In this document: positions 6,728-10,809 of the stretch, one piece after another
Layout: each line of letters opens with the position of its first letter
How positions within the stretch are numbered: position 1 is the stretch's first letter
From: Flavobacteriaceae bacterium
GTDB lineage: Bacteria > Bacteroidota > Bacteroidia > Flavobacteriales > Flavobacteriaceae
DNA length: 10,809 nt
Direction: 5' to 3'
Assembly: GCA_947377425.1 (NCBI GenBank)
Contig: CANCFZ010000066.1
Coordinates: forward strand, 1-10,809
Notes under the pieces: model-generated
Told to the model about the DNA's origin: nothing
Database searches by the model: none
The model's input: the letters and a program-made list of their open reading frames with translations, nothing else
Position numbers and translations under genes: made by a program

Positions 6728-7102
6728 TTATGCTGTAAACAAATGTTTATAACTGTTCCAATTAGCATAAATCAGGAACAAATTTCCTAAAAATAAAGCT
6801 GCAGCAATTGGAGTTCCTTCGGGCATCATGAACGCGTTAATTAATAAAATATTCAAAGTAACAGGAACTGCAATTACGGCTCCAATTTTCATAAATTTTC
6901 CAGTAACAAAAGTTAAACCAGCAATAAGTTCAACGACTTTAGCTAGTGGCATTAAATAACCCGATGCTTTTAATCCTTCATTGAAAATTTTCATATTTCC
7001 AGTTTGTTCAGGTTCGGGTATTAAATGAAAAAAATAAGATATAGAAGCAAATAATAACAATGCTCCTAAAAGTAATCGGACAATAATTATTGCAATTCTC
7101 AT
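6728..7102 (-). CDS. DoxX-family membrane protein
   Basis: This 124-residue integral membrane protein has four hydrophobic segments (about 4-24, 48-67, 72-91 and 98-115). The layout and local sequence match DoxX/DoxD-like proteins: RLLLGALLLFASISYFFHLIP at the first helix, GYLMPLAKVVELIAGLTFVTGKF around helix 2, and the small-residue-rich third helix. DoxX-like proteins are widespread four-helix proteins; some take part in redox or quinone-linked functions, but no function can be assigned here. The gene converges on lpd, ending just past its terminator. A TATCTTTG box (7130-7137) lies 27 bp upstream. Before the nuclease cassette entered, its upstream neighbour was probably the DUF4349 gene on the same strand, separated by that gene's terminator. 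Confidence 0.85.
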   Translation of the reverse strand: MRIAIIIVRLLLGALLLFASISYFFHLIPEPEQTGNMKIFNEGLKASGYLMPLAKVVELIAGLTFVTGKFMKIGAVIAVPVTLNILLINAFMMPEGTPIAAALFLGNLFLIYANWNSYKHLFTA

Positions 7103-7129
7103 AATAATAAAATTTATTGGTTAGTATTT

Positions 7130-7137
7130 CAAAGATA
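7130..7137 (-). promoter_or_regulatory. Promoter -7 box of the DoxX gene
   Basis: TATCTTTG on the minus strand matches TAnnTTTG exactly and lies 27 bp upstream of the ATG at 7102. The region where a -33 box should lie overlaps the T-run of the left 59-bp repeat (7153-7159) and holds no TTG, so the promoter may be weak or use another upstream element. Confidence 0.5.
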
Positions 7138-7152
7138 AACTATATTTAAAAT

Positions 7153-7179
7153 AAAAAAACCACTGCAAATGAGTGGTTT
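7153..7179 (-). terminator. Terminator hairpin in the left repeat
   Basis: On the minus strand an 8-bp stem (AAACCACT pairing with AGTGGTTT, loop of 7 nt CATTTGC) is followed by a T-run. It now stands between the cassette and the DoxX promoter, so it would stop minus-strand transcription leaving the cassette. It is a copy of the DUF4349 terminator. Confidence 0.75.
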
Positions 7180-7211
7180 ATCAACAAAGTTTTCAAGAGT
7201 TATTTTTTCAA
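7153..7211. repeat. Left 59-bp direct repeat (duplicated DUF4349 3' end)
   Basis: Identical base for base to 8530-8588. Read on the minus strand it contains TTG AAA AAA TAA (the final codons of the DUF4349 gene, here detached from any gene), a 32-bp spacer and the terminator hairpin. The left limit is T at 7152 against A at 8529; the right limit is T at 7212 against A at 8589. Confidence 0.95.
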
Positions 7212-7277
7212 TAAAAATAAATTCTTATCTTTCTAAAAAATAGTCATGGAAAGTTTAGACATAATAAAATTTTGTAA

Positions 7278-8510
7278 ATGAGTTTAACTTCTATACTCAA
7301 ACGTGAAAAAGGTCGAATAAACCTAAAAGATTGGTTTAGATTTCATTTTCCTAATCCAAAGCTTAATGTTAAAAAAGATATTTTAGTCAAACCATATCCA
7401 TCTCTTGGAAATTATTCAGGCGAAATTGGAACAGCATTTGATTACCTATTCCGTTTTAATTTAGAGCGAATTAATAAAATAAAATTACAAGAAAACAAAT
7501 GTTGGGTTGCCGAATCAGGTTATGAAGAACTGATTAAAAAAATTGAAGCTAATAAAGATAAAAACATTACTATTGGATATAATCGTGACAAACAAGTAAA
7601 TAAATTAAAATTTAAAAAATTCATTATAAAAGAATTTGAGGATGCTAAAACAAATTATAATAATTTTATTAAAAACGGAGTACTGACACATAATTTGATT
7701 AAATCTTCTATAATTCTCGCAAAGTTAGATTTAATAATCCGAATAGGTAAAATTGATGCAAATTTTGATTCAATTGAAAAAGAAAGAATACTTGAATTAG
7801 AAGAGCTTTTTAATATAGTTACTTGGAAATTTTTTAAAACAACTGAATTTTGCTTACTTAACCCAACATTTGAAAAGGGTTCTGGAATTGTTGGTGGTGC
7901 AGATGCAGATGTAGTAATTGGTAACACATTGATTGACATAAAAACTAATAGAGATTTTAAGTTAGAGCGACAAGATCTAAATCAGGTTATTGGATATTGC
8001 TTACTAGCAATTTTAGGTAAGCTTGATATCCAAATTAAAAACATTGGAATTTATTATGCTAGATATGGTTATTTATGGCAGATCCCATTAACCGATTTTT
8101 ATGAGTTAGAATATTTACAAGTTCTGGCAGAAGAGTTTAAACAACTTATTGAAGATAAAAACCTAAATTTAATCCCTCAGGAGAATTATAAAGAAAGTAC
8201 AAAATTACATTTAATTAACGGTTATAAAATTGATGAGGATGATTTTAAATGCCCTCGTTGTGAAAGCAAAAATTTCATAAAAAATGGAACCAAAGGTGAA
8301 AAATTCCGTTACAAATGTAAAAATTGTAGCATAGGATTTACATCTAAAATCAAAGCAAGTTCAATTAAAGAAAAATCTAAAATACTTTCTAATCTTGATA
8401 AACTATTAAAAATACTTTCAGAAGAATATAGTATGGGATTAGTGACTTTAAAAGAATATAAAACGGAGAAAGCCGAATTAACTGCTTTTGCTAAAAAGTT
8501 ATCTAAATAA
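7278..8510 (+). CDS. PD-(D/E)XK nuclease-like protein with zinc ribbon and SHOCT-like tail
   Basis: A 410-residue protein with no named family that I can assign. The nuclease core is at 203-240: GADADVVIGNTLIDIKT gives Asp209/Asp211, Asp220 and Lys222 in the D...DxK pattern of PD-(D/E)XK enzymes, followed by QVIGY (Gln236, Tyr240), the QxxxY motif of RecB/Cas4-type nucleases. Glu49 in GEIGTAFDYLFRF may be the early acidic helix residue. A zinc ribbon follows (Cys325, Cys328, Cys347, Cys350). The C-terminal end (373-402, containing MGLVTLKEYKTEKAEL) resembles a SHOCT domain. A restriction, defence or DNA-repair role is inference. The coding sequence is very rich in Lys, Ile and Asn (AT-rich codons), and it is the only gene in an insert flanked by 59-bp direct repeats, on the strand opposite to both neighbours. 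An 11-codon frame (7246-7281) ends across its ATG. No methyltransferase partner is present. Confidence 0.82.
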   Translation: MSLTSILKREKGRINLKDWFRFHFPNPKLNVKKDILVKPYPSLGNYSGEIGTAFDYLFRFNLERINKIKLQENKCWVAESGYEELIKKIEANKDKNITIGYNRDKQVNKLKFKKFIIKEFEDAKTNYNNFIKNGVLTHNLIKSSIILAKLDLIIRIGKIDANFDSIEKERILELEELFNIVTWKFFKTTEFCLLNPTFEKGSGIVGGADADVVIGNTLIDIKTNRDFKLERQDLNQVIGYCLLAILGKLDIQIKNIGIYYARYGYLWQIPLTDFYELEYLQVLAEEFKQLIEDKNLNLIPQENYKESTKLHLINGYKIDEDDFKCPRCESKNFIKNGTKGEKFRYKCKNCSIGFTSKIKASSIKEKSKILSNLDKLLKILSEEYSMGLVTLKEYKTEKAELTAFAKKLSK

Positions 8511-8527
8511 TTTATCGCACTGATATT

Positions 8528-8556
8528 AAAAAAAAACCACTGCAAATGAGTGGTTT
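8528..8556 (-). terminator. Terminator of the DUF4349 gene, in the right repeat
   Basis: On the minus strand AAACCACT (8556-8549) pairs with AGTGGTTT (8541-8534) around a 7-nt loop, followed by a run of nine T residues (8536-8528). It begins 20 bp after the stop codon. In the plus direction the same hairpin, followed only by TTTAT, could weakly end the nuclease transcript. Confidence 0.82.
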
Positions 8557-8588
8557 ATCAACAAAGTTTTCAAGAGTTATTTTTTCAA
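8530..8588. repeat. Right 59-bp direct repeat (native DUF4349 3' end)
   Basis: Identical to 7153-7211. This copy is joined to the DUF4349 gene and includes its codons Leu298, Lys299, Lys300 and stop (8577-8588), then the terminator. It is thus the functional copy from the gene's point of view, whichever copy is ancestral on the chromosome. Confidence 0.95.
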
Positions 8589-9479
8589 AAACTTTTTATA
8601 TCCTAAGAAACTTAAAGTCGCAATTAATGCAAATGGCCATAATAAAACTACAAACGAAATGATGTTTTCTAATACAAACCATCCAGTTTTGATACTGTCC
8701 CAAACTTGTAAACTAATATTAGGTCGGTAGGCATTGATACTTTTTTCATTAGCAATCATTTCTTGTTTAACACTTTCGTCTTGATAAATAAGAAGTGTTA
8801 AGGTGCTAAAGTTCACTTGGTCTTTTAAAGATAAGTTTTCAATAGTTTTAGCATCATTAGCTTCTTTTTTTGCAGCTAAATTTTCTTCGGCATCAATGAC
8901 TTGATTTAGTTTTTTGCCTTTTGTGTCTATAGCAGTTGCAATTCTTTTTTCAGTAGAAGTACTTCTGTGTTGAGCCATTTTATTGGAAAGCATTTGTAAA
9001 GTCACATCATCGGCTTTAATTACACGATAATTTAAAAATCCTATTTGGTGTGCAATAGTTTTAATTACCGTATCCAATTGCGTATTTGGAACACGAATAG
9101 TCATGTTGTTTTCAACAGTATATTTTGTGGTAACCAAAGTACTATCAGGACTCACTTTGGTGCGGTTTTCATCGTTAATAGTACTTTGAAGGTTGGTATA
9201 GGTTACAAATCCACCAAATTTAGTGGTAGCATCTTCAATTACTCCAGTTGATTTAGCAACGTTTTTTACTTTAAACTTGATGTCGGCAGTTCTCACAAAC
9301 TTTCGAGTACTGTTCTTGGGTTCTACAGCCGCTGATGATGAAATAACACTTGTACTATCTGCTGCTACGGCTTCAGTAATGGTAGCGTTAGCTTCTTCGT
9401 TTTCAGATTTAGCTTGTTTACAGGAAATTGCTATGCCTATTAAAAGCAAAGCCAATGCGAATTTGGTGTTTCTGTTCAT
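8577..9479 (-). CDS. DUF4349 lipoprotein with C-terminal transmembrane anchor
   Basis: A 300-residue protein of the DUF4349 type. Residues 1-20 form a lipoprotein signal ending in the lipobox AISC (Cys20), followed by a low-complexity Ser/Thr/Ala/Glu linker (21-57). The DUF4349 body begins at RKFVRTADIKFKVKNV (59-74) and includes TIRVPNTQLDTVI (127-139). A charged, probably coiled-coil helix spans about 170-220, then VNFSTLTLLIYQDE (222-235), and a transmembrane segment (about 271-293) leads to a short basic tail (YKKFLKK). The family is envelope-associated and its function is unknown. The last three codons and stop lie inside a 59-bp repeat that also bounds the adjacent nuclease cassette; the gene remains intact. 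It has its own terminator. I see no clear -7 box upstream of 9479. Confidence 0.88.
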   Translation of the reverse strand: MNRNTKFALALLLIGIAISCKQAKSENEEANATITEAVAADSTSVISSSAAVEPKNSTRKFVRTADIKFKVKNVAKSTGVIEDATTKFGGFVTYTNLQSTINDENRTKVSPDSTLVTTKYTVENNMTIRVPNTQLDTVIKTIAHQIGFLNYRVIKADDVTLQMLSNKMAQHRSTSTEKRIATAIDTKGKKLNQVIDAEENLAAKKEANDAKTIENLSLKDQVNFSTLTLLIYQDESVKQEMIANEKSINAYRPNISLQVWDSIKTGWFVLENIISFVVLLWPFALIATLSFLGYKKFLKK

Positions 9480-9653
9480 AAAAATTCATTTTAAAGTTAT
9501 TATTGATATAATTGTTTTTAACTAATAAGTATAATGTAGTTTTAGTATCAATAATTAAAATGAATTTAAAGTGAATAATCAGTTAATTGAATTAAACTAA
9601 AAATCATGCCAAAAAAATGAAAACTTAAGTTTAGCTTAAAATAAATTTTATCG

Positions 9654-9661
9654 TAATTTTG
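9654..9661 (+). promoter_or_regulatory. Promoter -7 box of pabB
   Basis: TAATTTTG matches TAnnTTTG and lies 18 bp upstream of the proposed TTG start at 9680. The -33 region is only approximate (TTTAG near 9630-9634, 19 bp away). The rest of 9480-9653, between the divergent DUF4349 and pabB genes, shows nothing else I can name. Confidence 0.5.
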
Positions 9662-9679
9662 GAAAATAAAATTCAACTT

Positions 9680-10809
9680 TTGAGAACAATCATTTCTAAA
9701 TTTATTGAAAAACCTTCGGAACTTAAAAAACAACTTTTGTTGTGGGCAAATCAGTTTAGAGAAGTGATTTTTTTAGATTCTAATTCCTATAATCAAACTT
9801 ATTCTAATTATGATTGTGTTCTTGCTGTCGATGCTTTAACGTCGATTAAAACCGATTACGAAAAAGCTTTTGAAGATTTGCATCAATACCAAAGTCAGGC
9901 AAAAGATTGGGTTTTTGGCTATTTATCGTATGATTTAAAAAATGATATTGAAGATTTAAAATCCGATAATTATGACGGATTGGATTTTCCAGATTTGTAC
10001 TTTTTTCAACCAAAGAAACTTTTTCTACTAAAAGGAGATCAATTGGAAATCCAGTATTTGAATATGTGCGATGATGAAATTGAAGAAGATTTTAATGAAA
10101 TACGTCAATGTTCAGTATTTAGTGTTGTCACGCCGAGCGCAGTCGAGGTGCTTCAAAGAATTTCAAAAGAAAGCTACATTGATAAAGTCAATAAAATGCG
10201 AGAACACATTCAGCTAGGTGCTATTTATGAGGCTAATTTCTGTATGGAATTTTATGCTGAAAAGACTCAAATAGAACCTTTGGAAATTTATAGAAAACTA
10301 AACCAAATTTCAGAACCACCATTTGCAGTTTATTTCAAAAATAACAATCAGTATTTACTATCTGCTTCACCAGAACGTTATTTAAAAAAAGAAAATACTA
10401 AAGTTATTTCGCAACCAATCAAAGGAACTTCCAAACGATTTTTAGATTCAGAATTAGATGAATTATCTGAAAAAGAACTTTCAGAAAACCCAAAAGAACG
10501 TTCCGAAAACATTATGATTGTTGACTTGGTTCGTAATGATTTATCACATACCGCTACTAAAGGAAGTGTTGCTGTAGAAGAGCTTTGCGGAATATATTCG
10601 TTTAAGCAAGTGCATCAAATGATTTCAACAATAGTCTCTAATGTAGAACACACAACTTCGCCAATTGAAATTTTGAGAACTACTTTTCCAATGGGAAGTA
10701 TGACTGGCGCTCCAAAGATTTCGGCGATGAATATCATTGAAAATCTGGAAGAAACCAAACGCGGATTGTACAGCGGCGCTGTTGGGTATTTTATGCCAAA
10801 TGGCGATTT
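9680..10809 (+). CDS. pabB: Aminodeoxychorismate synthase component I, 3' end beyond window
   Basis: The 376 visible codons belong to the chorismate-binding family (anthranilate synthase I / PabB / isochorismate synthase). The enzyme aminates chorismate to 4-amino-4-deoxychorismate for folate synthesis, using ammonia from a PabA glutaminase. Diagnostic segments are AIYEANFCMEF (181-191), SASPERYLK (228-236), QPIKGTSKR (245-253), NPKERSENIMIVDLVRNDL (270-288) and FPMGSMTGAPKISAMNIIE (336-354). PIKGT has the lysine (Lys248) typical of aminodeoxychorismate synthase, where TrpE has PIAGT; this decides for PabB. No ATG is available: the frame opens after TAG at 9632, and TTG at 9680 (MRTIISKFIEKPSELKKQ) fits the usual flavobacterial N-terminus and follows the -7 box. 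About 50 C-terminal residues are probably missing. An unusual palindromic repeat-like segment lies in frame at residues 150-157. Confidence 0.93.
   Translation, partial: MRTIISKFIEKPSELKKQLLLWANQFREVIFLDSNSYNQTYSNYDCVLAVDALTSIKTDYEKAFEDLHQYQSQAKDWVFGYLSYDLKNDIEDLKSDNYDGLDFPDLYFFQPKKLFLLKGDQLEIQYLNMCDDEIEEDFNEIRQCSVFSVVTPSAVEVLQRISKESYIDKVNKMREHIQLGAIYEANFCMEFYAEKTQIEPLEIYRKLNQISEPPFAVYFKNNNQYLLSASPERYLKKENTKVISQPIKGTSKRFLDSELDELSEKELSENPKERSENIMIVDLVRNDLSHTATKGSVAVEELCGIYSFKQVHQMISTIVSNVEHTTSPIEILRTTFPMGSMTGAPKISAMNIIENLEETKRGLYSGAVGYFMPNGD
10124..10155. repeat. Dispersed-repeat-like palindrome inside pabB
   Basis: The core CACGCCGAGCGCAGTCGAGG, extended by TG, is an imperfect palindrome (outer CAC/GTG and inner CGA/TCG pairs, mismatches between). 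It is markedly GC-rich against the AT-rich gene. It resembles the 'CCGAGCGCAGTCGAGG' strings that I recall as frequent between genes in Flavobacteriia. Here it is read in frame as VTPSAVEV in the linker before the chorismate-binding domain. Confidence 0.55.

Larger units (their letters stand above)
7153..8588. mobile_element. Putative one-gene inserted cassette bounded by 59-bp direct repeats
   Basis: Two perfect 59-bp direct repeats (7153-7211 and 8530-8588, offset 1377 bp) enclose one gene, a nuclease-like protein read on the plus strand. Both outside neighbours are read on the minus strand. The right repeat is continuous with the DUF4349 gene and holds its last codons and terminator; the left one is therefore the duplicated copy. 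No integrase, transposase or terminal inverted repeats are visible inside. I infer insertion of a 1377-bp unit with duplication of the target, mobilised in trans or by recombination. It resembles insertions with long target duplication known for restriction-modification genes. A simple tandem duplication cannot explain it unless the gene was already there. Confidence 0.6.

Noticed and set aside
7179..7187. TTATCAACA resembling a DnaA box, in both 59-bp repeats
   Set aside because: It is one mismatch from the consensus and occurs as a single site per repeat without clustering or an AT-rich unwinding region, so an origin is not supported.
8252..8330. CxxC...CxxC ribbon read as evidence for an IS1-type transposase
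   Set aside because: The ribbon alone is generic. The main domain has nuclease motifs of the PD-(D/E)XK type rather than a DDE transposase, and there are no terminal inverted repeats.
1..10809. CRISPR array, tRNA or rRNA genes, retron or R-M methyltransferase
   Set aside because: No regularly spaced repeats, tRNA-like cloverleaf ends, ribosomal RNA segments, reverse transcriptase or methyltransferase motifs were seen in reading both strands.

Overview
The window looks like chromosomal DNA from a member of the Flavobacteriia (Bacteroidota), most likely Flavobacterium or a close relative. The DNA is very AT-rich and Shine-Dalgarno sites are weak. TAnnTTTG -7 promoter boxes, the Bacteroidota housekeeping type, lie just upstream of most start codons. 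Secreted proteins carry the '...SQ' or lipoprotein signal peptides usual in this group, and every recognisable enzyme has a flavobacterial flavour. No tRNA, rRNA or CRISPR array was seen.

Layout. (1) 1-1242, minus strand: a decaying run of small accessory genes. The 5' part of a secreted protein gene is out of frame with its only sensible ATG (1-125). An intact membrane protein with a PH-like domain follows (209-685). A second secreted protein gene is interrupted by an in-frame TAA (724-1242). (2) 1243-1604: a gene-free stretch holding a palindromic repeat and a short tandem repeat. (3) 1605-2333: a single-pass membrane protein of unknown function. 2414-3610: a lipoprotein serine hydrolase of the class C beta-lactamase type. 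Both are on the minus strand. (4) 3845-5047, plus strand: an oxidoreductase of the alanine/saccharopine dehydrogenase family with its own promoter and terminator. 5258-6661: dihydrolipoyl dehydrogenase (lpd) with a strong terminator. (5) 6728-7102, minus: a DoxX-type membrane protein. (6) 7153-8588: a one-gene cassette encoding a PD-(D/E)XK nuclease-like protein with a C-terminal zinc ribbon, bounded by perfect 59-bp direct repeats. (7) 8577-9479, minus: a DUF4349 lipoprotein. (8) 9680 to the right edge, plus: aminodeoxychorismate synthase component I (pabB), truncated by the window and probably starting at TTG.

The most interesting region is the cassette between doxX and the DUF4349 gene. 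Its 59-bp flanking repeats each contain the last three codons and stop of the DUF4349 gene plus that gene's terminator hairpin. The simplest reading is that the ancestral order was DUF4349 gene - terminator - doxX, all on the minus strand. A single nuclease-like gene then entered in the opposite direction and duplicated the 3' end of the target gene, leaving it intact. No integrase or transposase lies inside. The arrangement resembles the 'insertion with long target duplication' described for restriction-modification genes, and may mark a selfish or defence nuclease that moves alone.

The remaining genes are housekeeping or general envelope functions (central carbon metabolism, folate synthesis, amino-acid metabolism, lipoproteins), are mostly monocistronic, and do not form one pathway.
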